Source: Ruminococcaceae bacterium UBA1244
Lineage (GTDB): Bacteria > Bacillota > Clostridia > Oscillospirales > Acutalibacteraceae
Direction of reading: 5' to 3'
NCBI GenBank assembly: GCA_002308635.1
Contig: DBWG01000002.1
Location: 1-9,147, forward strand
DNA: 9,147 bases
The notes under the pieces are model-generated. The model saw nothing but the letters and a program-made list of their open reading frames with translations. It was not told the origin of the DNA and searched no databases. Below are positions 1-7,700 of this stretch, piece by piece. Both the position numbers and the translations under genes were made by a program. Numbering within the stretch: position 1 is the stretch's first letter; each line of letters begins with the position of its first letter.

Positions 1-91
1 CCTTACGGAGCGCTTTGGCTGGTCACCGCACGTCCAAACTTTGGCTGAGCTAAGCCGGTACAGGCACTCCGCCCGGCAAAAATGATTTTTG
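1..91. other. GC-rich edge region with short repeats, no supported gene
   Basis: By direct count 49 of the first 80 bases are G or C (61%), clearly richer than what follows. The octamer CTTTGGCT occurs twice (13-20 and 39-46). Small inverted repeats are present: CCAAA/TTTGG (34-44), GGCT/AGCC (43-56) and GCCGG/CCGGC (54-58 and 73-77). The last is followed by an A5/T5 palindrome (78-90) rather than a clean T-tract, so it is a poor terminator. Two short open frames run in from the left edge and stop at 46-48 and 83-85; neither resembles a protein I know. It could be the 3' end of an upstream gene, a terminator region, or part of an interspersed repeat. Confidence 0.4.
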
Positions 92-120
92 TTGACAACT
101 ACAGGGTATTGAAGTAGAAT
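92..120 (+). promoter_or_regulatory. Sigma-A type promoter for the gtrA-like operon
   Basis: A perfect -35 TTGACA (92-97) lies 17 bases before a -10 TAGAAT (115-120), one mismatch from TATAAT. Transcription would start near 126-128, giving a short leader of about 30 bases before the ATG at 157. A good ribosome binding site, AAAGGAGAG (141-149), sits in that leader. No operator-like palindrome overlaps the promoter apart from the A5/T5 palindrome just upstream (78-90), so expression is probably housekeeping in style. It is the only consensus-quality promoter before the five-gene run and likely drives at least the first three genes. Confidence 0.82.
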
Positions 121-156
121 ATATGCAGGTATTCAAAAACAAAGGAGAGTGCGGAT

Positions 157-834
157 ATGAAAATAAAGAACCTGTTTATCGGCGGAACAAGCAATACATT
201 CATTCAGTTTTTCAGAAGTCTCTTTGTCGGCGGCATAGCAACAGTCGTTGATATGCTCGTGCTGATACTCGTAAGAGAGGCGTTCCATGTTCCCGAAGGC
301 GTTGCCGCAATATTCGGCTTTATCATCGGTCTTGCGGTCAACTACGTCATCTGCTCCTTCTGGGTATTTGCAAAAGCAAAGGTCAAGAACCGTCTTACTG
401 ACTTCATCGGCTTTGCAGTCATAGGTATAATCGGTCTCGGTCTGACTCAGCTTATTATTGACCCCTTTGCTGTGGACGGTATGTTCGGAAAGGGTGCGTT
501 TGTCCAGTGGGAAATTTTCGGCGGCCTCATCCCGACAAACAAGTACTATATTGTCGGAAAGATCATCGCCGTAGTCGTTGTTTATATGTGGAACTTCTTT
601 GCCCGCAAGTTCATTCTCTACCGCAAGTGTGAGGTAGAAGAAGGATCGCCCGAAGAAGCGGCTCTCAAAGAAAAAAGAGAAAAGCAGGCAAAGAAAAAAG
701 CCGAAAAGAAAGCTAAGGCAAAGGCTGAAAAAAAGAAAAAAGCAAAAAAAGCCGCTAAACAGAAAAAAGCAGAAAAAAAAGCTCAGGCTGACAAAAAGGC
801 AAGGGAAGAAGCAGTACGGAGGAACACCAAATGA
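157..834 (+). CDS. GtrA-family membrane protein with lysine/alanine-rich C-terminal tail
   Basis: GtrA-family proteins are small four-helix membrane proteins thought to move polyprenyl-phosphate-linked sugars across the cytoplasmic membrane or to support the glycosyltransferases that use them. Predicted helices are near residues 20-40, 48-70, 84-102 and 131-150. The two family signatures are visible: NYVICSFWVF (62-71) after helix 2 and NFFARKFILY (146-155) after helix 4, the usual N-F-x-x-x-K-F pattern. The loop between helices 3 and 4 (103-130) is rather long. The unusual part is residues 171-225, where I count 24 lysines and 13 alanines in 55 residues; this tail should lie in the cytoplasm and form a charged helix. 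Most GtrA proteins end shortly after the last helix. The ATG at 157 follows a strong ribosome binding site. The stop overlaps the next start (ATGA, 831-834), so the two are translationally coupled. Family call is firm; the transported substrate is unknown. Confidence 0.88.
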   Translation: MKIKNLFIGGTSNTFIQFFRSLFVGGIATVVDMLVLILVREAFHVPEGVAAIFGFIIGLAVNYVICSFWVFAKAKVKNRLTDFIGFAVIGIIGLGLTQLIIDPFAVDGMFGKGAFVQWEIFGGLIPTNKYYIVGKIIAVVVVYMWNFFARKFILYRKCEVEEGSPEEAALKEKREKQAKKKAEKKAKAKAEKKKKAKKAAKQKKAEKKAQADKKAREEAVRRNTK

Positions 835-2396
835 AGAAGATCGTAATAATCGGCGCAGGTCCGGCAGGACTTACGGCGGCAAACGAGCTTTTAAAAAACA
901 GCAGTGAAGAATATGAGATCGTAATACTCGAAGAAAGTCAGGACATAGGCGGGATATCAAAGACCGTCCGATACAACGGCAACAGAATGGATATCGGCGG
1001 TCACAGGTTTTTTTCAAAAAATGATGAGATAATGAACTGGTGGAAAGAGCTTATGCCGCTTCAGGGCAAAAGCTCTTTTGATGATAAAAAGCTCCGCCGC
1101 AGAAAACCTCTTTCAAAGGGCGGTCCCGATCCCGAAAAAGAAGATAATGTTATGCTTGTCCGTGACAGGGTTTCAAGGATCTACTATCGCGGACATTTTT
1201 TTGACTATCCCGTAAGGATGTCCGCTTCGACAATAAAGAACATGGGATTCTTTACAACTGCCGAAGCAGGACTGAGCTATGCAAAGGCATCTGTCAGAAA
1301 AAAGCCCGAAACATCTCTCGAAAATTTCTACATAAACCGCTTCGGAAAAAAGCTCTACAGTATGTTCTTTGAGGGCTATACCGAAAAGCTCTGGGGACGT
1401 CATCCCCGTGATATCTCAGCCGACTGGGGTTCTCAGCGTGTAAAGGGACTTTCTATTAAGGCGGTCATCAAGGATGTGGCTTCAAAGGTCATCGGCACTG
1501 ACAGGAACAGCAAAAACGTGGAGACCTCTCTCATTGAGCAGTTCTGGTATCCGAAATACGGTCCCGGTCAGCTCTGGGAGCTTGCCGCCGAAAAAGCCTG
1601 CCAAAAGGGTGCAAAGCTCCTGAAGGGCTATAAAGTAAAAAATATCGTCTGTGAGGACGGAAAGATCACCTCAGTTGTGTGTGATACCGCTGACGGTGAA
1701 AAAACCGTTTCCGGAGATATTTTCATATCCTCAATGCCGGTAAAGGACCTTGTCTGCGGTATGACCGGAAATATCCCCCCGAAAAACGTCCTCCGCATTG
1801 CAGAGGGTCTTCCCTACCGTGATTTCGTCACAGTAGGACTTTTAGTCAAAAAGCTTGACCTCAAAAACAAAACAAAGATACGCACTCTCGGAAACATCGT
1901 CCCCGACTGCTGGATATATGTTCAGGAAACAAAAGTAAAGCTCGGACGCATCCAGATATTCAACAACTGGTCGCCCTATATGGTGAAAGACCCCGAACAT
2001 ACGGTATGGATAGGTCTTGAATACTTCTGCACGGAAGGCGACAAATTCTGGAACCTCACTGACAGACAGTGCATAGCTCTTGCCAAAAGAGAACTTGTAA
2101 AAATGGGCATAATAAAGTCCTGCGATGTTCTTGACGCTCACCGTGAGAAAGTCAAAAAAGCATATCCCGCCTATTTTGACACGTATGCACATATCGACAA
2201 GGTAATAGAGTATCTTGACAGCTTTGAAAACCTGTTCTGCATCGGCAGAAACGGCCAGCACCGCTATAACAATATGGATCACTCTATGCTGACCGCAATA
2301 AAGACCGCTCAGGCTATAAAAAGCGGTTCCTGCGACAGGCACGAAATATGGAACGTAAACACCGAAAAGGATTATCACGAAACTAAAGGAAAATGA
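831..2396 (+). CDS. FAD-dependent oxidoreductase, amine oxidase / UDP-galactopyranose mutase-like
   Basis: A 521-residue Rossmann flavoprotein. The N-terminus has the dinucleotide motif GAGPAG (8-13), an acidic residue closing the second strand (E34/E35), then GGISKT (40-45) and GGHRFF (56-61). Further signatures are FEGYTEKLWG (180-189), GPGQLWE (244-250) and the C-terminal FAD-contact stretch IGRNGQHRYNN (471-481). This pattern belongs to the protoporphyrinogen-oxidase/amine-oxidase/UDP-galactopyranose mutase superfamily, in the large uncharacterised bacterial branch usually named NAD(P)/FAD-dependent oxidoreductase, not true HemY. It has no signal peptide or membrane helix, so it is cytoplasmic. 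GGAGG (818-822) lies 8 bases before the ATG, inside the gtrA-like gene. Its place between a GtrA protein and a GT-C glycosyltransferase suggests that it modifies a sugar nucleotide or lipid-linked sugar for a surface polymer (inference). Length and motifs look intact. Confidence 0.85.
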   Translation: MKKIVIIGAGPAGLTAANELLKNSSEEYEIVILEESQDIGGISKTVRYNGNRMDIGGHRFFSKNDEIMNWWKELMPLQGKSSFDDKKLRRRKPLSKGGPDPEKEDNVMLVRDRVSRIYYRGHFFDYPVRMSASTIKNMGFFTTAEAGLSYAKASVRKKPETSLENFYINRFGKKLYSMFFEGYTEKLWGRHPRDISADWGSQRVKGLSIKAVIKDVASKVIGTDRNSKNVETSLIEQFWYPKYGPGQLWELAAEKACQKGAKLLKGYKVKNIVCEDGKITSVVCDTADGEKTVSGDIFISSMPVKDLVCGMTGNIPPKNVLRIAEGLPYRDFVTVGLLVKKLDLKNKTKIRTLGNIVPDCWIYVQETKVKLGRIQIFNNWSPYMVKDPEHTVWIGLEYFCTEGDKFWNLTDRQCIALAKRELVKMGIIKSCDVLDAHREKVKKAYPAYFDTYAHIDKVIEYLDSFENLFCIGRNGQHRYNNMDHSMLTAIKTAQAIKSGSCDRHEIWNVNTEKDYHETKGK

Positions 2397-2400
2397 TTCT

Positions 2401-4146
2401 ATGGAACAGCAAAATTCTTCTAAATCCAGCACAAAAACAAAGCCATATCATTCCGGCGTTTTTTTTGATCTTGTCTGCCGTCACCCGATATTTGCCGCAG
2501 GTTTTTTGTGTCTTTTTTCGATGCTCATGTCAACGGGAAGCATCAATATAATAAACGCCTCCCTCACTGCCGCAGGAATTGCCGCTTTAGGCTGTATATT
2601 TGCATGGCACGAATCCGCAGCCAGTGACCGCCATATCGACAAGCAAAAGTTTATTGCTCTCGTTTCCGCATCGGTTTTCGGTGCGGCGGTATTCGTATAC
2701 AGCGCATTCAATCGGGGAACTTATTTCCTTATTGTGATGAACGGCGGTCTTGCCGCCTGTGCGGCGATGTTCCTGTATCTTCTTGCCGCAAAAAAGCTCA
2801 GCACAAAAAATGCCGTTCTGCTTATATTAGCGGCAGGCTTCATAATGAGACTGTCATATATCCTTATGATGTCCTCAGGTATAGTACAGCACGATGTTTA
2901 CATTCCCGGCGAAGGCGAAGGCCATGCAGGATATATCGAATACATCTACAATAACGGACACCTGCCGGATTTTGATGTACGGACTGTCGATCAGTTCTAT
3001 CATCCTCCGCTTCACCATATCATATCCGCTCTGTGGATGAGGATGCAGACGCTTGTCGGGATAGACTATTTCAGCGCATACGAAAATATCCAGATACTCA
3101 CGCTGTTTTATTCTACTGTCTGCCTTATACTCTCATACAAAATATTCCGCAAGGCAGGACTTGACGGCTCTGCGGTTATAACCGCAACAGCAATAATTGC
3201 CTTCTGTCCTACATTCTATATTATGGCAGGCAGCATAAATAATGATATGCTCTCCATCACATTCATGTTAGGCGCAGTATACAATACCCTCTGCTGGTAC
3301 AAAAGCCGCAGCATGAAAAGAATTATCTGCATTGCACTTTGCATAGGTCTTGGCATGATGACAAAGCTCTCGGTCTGGATGGCTGCTCCCGCAATAGCCT
3401 TTATTTTTATATATGTTTTCTTCAGGGAGCTGAAAAGCTTCAAAAAATATCTTATCCAGTTTGCGGTTTTTCTGGGAGTATGCGCACCGCTTGCACTTTT
3501 CTGGTCTGTCAGGAATTTCATCCGCTGGGGCGTTCCGGTGACATACGTTCAGCGTATGCCGGACAACTCTCACCAGTATGTCGGAGATGTTCCCGCACTT
3601 CAGAGGATATTCGGATTAGAAAGCTTTATGTTCGAGGACGTTGCACCGCAGTTCAACAATGCCCCCGGAAAGCACAACGACTACAACCCCATCGTAAATT
3701 TCTTCAAGACCTCAGTTTTTGACGAGGGTATCGCAACATGGCGCTTTCCTGCGATAGAAGGATATAACAAACCCCTGTTCTGGAGTGCGGTCGTTCTTGG
3801 GATCATAGCTTTCTTAGCGATGTTCTTCATGCTCTTCAAAAAGAACAAAGAAATGACCGTTCCGATAAAGATATTCATTGCGATACTTTATGTTATCATA
3901 TTCGGAATGTACATTTCCTTCTGTCTTGGATTCCCGCACGTCTGCACGATGAATGTCCGCTACGGTGTGCCGCTTATAATTATCGGCGCAATGTCGGTCG
4001 GTTTCCTTGTCCGTGAACTGATATCAGGCAAAAGGATCGCCCTCAAAATAACCGGCGGCGTACTCTGCACACTTGTTGCGGTCTATGCCTTCACAGGATA
4101 CATGGTCTATAATATAGTCGCAAATTCGATCCTACTAAAACTCTGA
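2401..4146 (+). CDS. GT-C type integral membrane glycosyltransferase (ArnT/PMT-like)
   Basis: A 581-residue polytopic membrane protein with about 12-14 predicted helices. The first large outer loop follows the helix at about 137-157 and carries an acidic pair-like motif QHDV (163-166), then HPPLHH (201-206). A conserved Asp in this first loop is the usual catalytic base of GT-C enzymes, so D165 is the best candidate. SINND (278-282) and MTK (320-322) match places where related dolichyl/undecaprenyl-phosphate sugar transferases have conserved residues. A second soluble outer segment covers about 371-457. Such enzymes take a sugar from a polyprenyl-phosphate donor and add it to a glycan, lipid or protein outside the membrane. 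The ATG lies 4 bases after the previous stop, with AAAGGA at 2385-2390. The hydrophilic N-terminus (1-25) is cytoplasmic. The superfamily is clear; donor and acceptor cannot be read from sequence. A role shared with the two upstream genes is inferred. Confidence 0.8.
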   Translation: MEQQNSSKSSTKTKPYHSGVFFDLVCRHPIFAAGFLCLFSMLMSTGSINIINASLTAAGIAALGCIFAWHESAASDRHIDKQKFIALVSASVFGAAVFVYSAFNRGTYFLIVMNGGLAACAAMFLYLLAAKKLSTKNAVLLILAAGFIMRLSYILMMSSGIVQHDVYIPGEGEGHAGYIEYIYNNGHLPDFDVRTVDQFYHPPLHHIISALWMRMQTLVGIDYFSAYENIQILTLFYSTVCLILSYKIFRKAGLDGSAVITATAIIAFCPTFYIMAGSINNDMLSITFMLGAVYNTLCWYKSRSMKRIICIALCIGLGMMTKLSVWMAAPAIAFIFIYVFFRELKSFKKYLIQFAVFLGVCAPLALFWSVRNFIRWGVPVTYVQRMPDNSHQYVGDVPALQRIFGLESFMFEDVAPQFNNAPGKHNDYNPIVNFFKTSVFDEGIATWRFPAIEGYNKPLFWSAVVLGIIAFLAMFFMLFKKNKEMTVPIKIFIAILYVIIFGMYISFCLGFPHVCTMNVRYGVPLIIIGAMSVGFLVRELISGKRIALKITGGVLCTLVAVYAFTGYMVYNIVANSILLKL

Positions 4147-4159
4147 CGGAGATGAAAAA

Positions 4160-4753
4160 ATGTTTTTCAAGAAAAAAGAACCGCTGGGCGCAGCGGAATT
4201 TATAATCGCCGGTCTGGGAAACCCCGACCGCAAATACGAAAACACCCGCCACAATGCGGGCTTTATGACGATTGATGCTCTTGCCGACAAGCTTGATGTC
4301 CGCATCGACCGCATAAAATACAAGTCCCTCTGCACAACGGCTGTGATAAACGACAAAAAGGTGCTTCTGATGAAGCCCTCAACATACATGAACAACAGCG
4401 GTCTTGCCGTTAAGGAAGCAATGAGCTTTTTCAAGATACCTCCCGAAAAAACGCTGATAATCCTCGACGACATATCCCTCGATGTCGGAAAGCTCCGCAT
4501 AAGGCGCAAGGGAAGTGACGGCGGCCACAACGGAATGAAAAATATCATCTACCTTTCCGGAAGCGACCAGTTCCCGAGAATAAAGATCGGTGTCGGAAAG
4601 AAGCCCGAACAGTGGGACCTTGCCGACTGGGTACTTTCAACGTTTACATCCACCGAACAAAAATCACTTAAAACCGCCGTTGACAACGCCGTTTCAGCAA
4701 TTGAACTGATCGTCGGCGGTCAGACGGACAAAGCAATGAATCTTTATAACTGA
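4160..4753 (+). CDS. pth: Peptidyl-tRNA hydrolase
   Basis: Cytoplasmic enzyme that cleaves the ester bond of peptidyl-tRNAs dropped from ribosomes, recycling tRNA; usually essential. The bacterial Pth signatures are all present: GLGNP (18-22), TRHNAGF (29-35) with the catalytic His at 31, KPSTYMNNSG (72-81), the DD pair 103-104 in ILDDISLDVGKLR, and GSDGGHNG (118-125). Counterparts of E. coli N10, H20, N68, D93 and N114 are N21, H31, N78, D104 and N124. At 197 residues it is of normal length, but about 11 residues (MFFKKKEPLGA) precede the point where most Pth proteins begin. The ATG at 4160 is supported by GGAG (4148-4151) with 8-base spacing, and no other in-frame start exists before the core. 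An out-of-frame ATG at 4152 touches the ribosome binding site and is ignored. It lies 13 bases after the glycosyltransferase and 12 bases before mfd, the conserved Firmicutes pth-mfd pair (spoVC-mfd in Bacillus), here without the small fin gene between. Confidence 0.97.
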   Translation: MFFKKKEPLGAAEFIIAGLGNPDRKYENTRHNAGFMTIDALADKLDVRIDRIKYKSLCTTAVINDKKVLLMKPSTYMNNSGLAVKEAMSFFKIPPEKTLIILDDISLDVGKLRIRRKGSDGGHNGMKNIIYLSGSDQFPRIKIGVGKKPEQWDLADWVLSTFTSTEQKSLKTAVDNAVSAIELIVGGQTDKAMNLYN

Positions 4754-4765
4754 GGTCATTAACCG

Positions 4766-4768
4766 ATG
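4766..4768 (+). other. mfd start coupled to the pth stop
   Basis: The mfd ribosome binding site GAGGT (4752-4756) shares bases with the pth stop codon TGA (4751-4753), nine bases ahead of the ATG. A ribosome ending pth would uncover or directly reuse this site, so the amounts of both proteins are probably linked. The same kind of coupling is seen at 831-834, where the gtrA-like stop and the oxidoreductase start overlap as ATGA. Confidence 0.6.
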
Positions 4769-7700
4769 AAATATTTAAACAGCGTTCTCAGCAGGATACC
4801 CGAATACCGCCAGCTTTACAGCGCAGTCTGTGACGATCACCTTCCCGCAATGGCGACAGGGCTTTCTGCCGTACACAAAGCACATCTTATCCATCATCTT
4901 GAATATCATACCCGCCGAAGTGTCCTTGTCCTAACCGGCGATGAATCCGAAGCCGCAAAGCTCTGTTCCGATCTCAACGCTATGGGTACAAAGGCAGTCT
5001 TCTATCCTGCAAGGGACTTTACCTTCCGTGAAGTTGCAGGCGTTTCAAGGGAATTTGAACATCAGCGTATCGGTGCGCTGTATTCATTCGCATCAGGAGA
5101 AAGCAGTGTTCTCGTCTGCTGTGCGGATGCCGCATTACAGTATACTGTCCCAAAAAGCAAGCTCCTCAGCAGCACCGTTACAATAAAAGAAGGTACAAAA
5201 ATTTCTCCGGAAGATATAATCTCATCCCTTGTTTCCGGCGGATATGTCCGTGTGGAACAGGTAGACGGTACAGGACAGTTCGCCGTAAGAGGCGGCATAC
5301 TTGACTTTTTCATGCCGAATTATTCCCATCCCTGCCGTGTTGAGTTCTGGGGCGATGAGGTGGACACCATCTCCGCCTTTGATACCGAAACTCAGCGCCG
5401 CACTGAACGTCTTGACAGCTTTGTGATAACGCCGTCCTGCGAAATGATATTCGACAGCGCATCAGAACTTGCAGAAAAGATAGAAAAAACCGCAAAGGCT
5501 CTCCGTGGAAAAAATGCTCCAAACGCAAAGGCAATACTATATAAAGAAGCGGAAATTCTCAAAAGCGGCGGCAGACTTGGTTCTGCGGATAAATTCTACA
5601 GCCTCGTCTATGACAAACCTGCCGATATCTTCGACTACACCGACAAAAATTGCCTTGTTTTCGTTTCGGAACAGACAAAAATAAACGACCGTCTGAAAAG
5701 TACACAGTGGCAGTGGAACGAGGATATCAAGGATTATCTTTCCGAAGGAGTTCTTTGTAAGGGGCTTGACTGTTTTTCGGGCGACAAGACAGAGCTTCTG
5801 CGCTCTCTTGAAAAGCACAGTGTTATTTTCTGTGAAAACTACACACGAGGAACATCCGAGCTTCCGCTGAAAACTCTCATAAACTTCAATGCAAGACAGC
5901 TTTCACCGTGGAGCGGTTCCATAAGCATATTGTGCGAAGACCTTGATTCACTTTCCCAAAACGGAAAGACCTGCGTTATCCTTGCCGGCACGGAAAAGGC
6001 AGCCGAAAATCTCTGCCACGACCTGAGAAACCGTAACTATAACGCACATTTTATCACACCGTCGGATGAGATCACCGTTCCGGGCATATATATTTCATAC
6101 GGCAGCCTTTCTTCCGGATTTGAATATATACAGGCAGGCTTCAGCCTGATGACCCATGTTCATGTCTCCGACAGCGCAAAAACAAAAAAACACAAGCGCA
6201 CAAAAAGCAAGGCTATTTTCAGTCTTGCGGAGCTTTCCTTCGGAGACTATGTCGTACACAGCACACACGGTGTCGGACAGTTTGAAGGCATAAAAAAGAT
6301 CGAGCTTGAAGGCATTACCAAGGATTATATAATGATACGCTATGCAAAAGGCGATATACTCTATGTCCCCGTAACACAGCTTGACCTTGTTTCAAAATAT
6401 ATCGGCCCCAAGGAAGACAGCACTGTCCGCCTGAACAAGCTCGGCGGACTTGAATGGCAGAAAGCAAAAAACCGTGTCCGCACAGCAGTAAAGGATATTG
6501 CGGACGAACTTATAAAGCTTTATTCCGAAAGAATGAAAGCACCCGGCCATGCCTTTCCCGAGGACACCGAATGGCAGAGGGATTTTGAAGCCCGCTTTGA
6601 ATTTGAAGAGACCTCCGACCAGAAACGCTGTATCGCCGAAATAAAAAACGATATGGAACGCACAGCACCGATGGACAGACTTCTCTGCGGAGACGTAGGC
6701 TTCGGAAAAACGGAAGTCGCACTTCGTGCCGCATTCAAATGCGTCACTGATTCTAAACAGTGTGTACTCCTGTGCCCGACCACTATCTTAGCATGGCAGC
6801 ACTATCAGACCGTACTAAGAAGATTCGAGGGCTTTCCCATAAAAATAGAGCTTCTTTCACGCTTCCGCACCCCGACCGAACAGGAAAAGATCATCAAGGA
6901 CCTCAAACGGGGCAATATCGACATGGTAATCGGTACTCACAGGCTTGTTTCAAAGGACGTTTCATTCCGTGATTTAGGGCTTGTGATAATCGACGAGGAA
7001 CAGCGCTTCGGTGTTGCGCAAAAGGAAAAGCTAAAAACCATGTGCAAAAATGTGGATGTGCTCACTCTTTCGGCAACGCCTATCCCCCGTACACTCAATA
7101 TGGCAATGTCCGGCATCCGTGATATGTCCTCCATCGAAGAAGCTCCGCAGGACAGACACCCTGTCCAGACATACGTTCTTGAATATGACGAGGCAGTCAT
7201 AAACGAGGCTATCCGCAGGGAACTCAGACGAGGCGGTCAGGTGTTCTATCTCTACAATTCCGTTGAGGGCATAGAAATGAAGGCAAAGGATATTGCGGAA
7301 CGCATACCCGAAGCAAAGGTCGCCTATGGTCACGGAAAAATGACTGAGGATCAGCTCTCCGATGTATGGCGGCAGATGCTCGAACAGGAAATAAACGTCC
7401 TCATCAGCACTACCATAATCGAGACCGGCGTTGACATTCCCAACGCAAATACCCTTATAATCGAAAACGCCGACAGGATGGGACTTTCACAGCTCCATCA
7501 GATAAGAGGACGTGTCGGACGTTCCTCCAGACGAGCTTATGCTTACCTCACATTCAGGAAAGACAAAGTCCTCTCAGAAATTTCACAAAAACGTCTCGAC
7601 GCAATAAAGGAGTTCACCGAATTCGGTTCGGGCTTCAAGATAGCGATGCGTGACCTCGAACTAAGAGGTGCAGGAAACCTTCTCGGCGCAAAACAGCACG

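Noticed and set aside
2..85. Open frame entering from the left edge and ending at TGA 83-85, as a gene tail
   Set aside because: The 27 or so residues match nothing I know, a second frame is also open to 48, and the GC-rich repeat-like composition explains both.
831..2396. Protoporphyrinogen oxidase (hemY) identity
   Set aside because: The superfamily fits, but no haem genes are nearby and the sequence signatures and glycan neighbours fit the UGM-like uncharacterised branch better.
1842..2432. Minus-strand open frame of 196 codons
   Set aside because: It lies opposite the intact FAD oxidoreductase gene, has no family features, and its low-complexity F/Y/S/V make-up is what the reverse of that coding sequence gives.
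3339..3722. Second plus-strand frame of 127 codons within the glycosyltransferase
   Set aside because: The in-frame GT-C protein is continuous through this stretch; the alternate product has no membrane or domain pattern.
4135..4548. Minus-strand open frame of 137 codons opposite pth
   Set aside because: Fully inside or antisense to the clearly coding pth gene; no recognisable domain.
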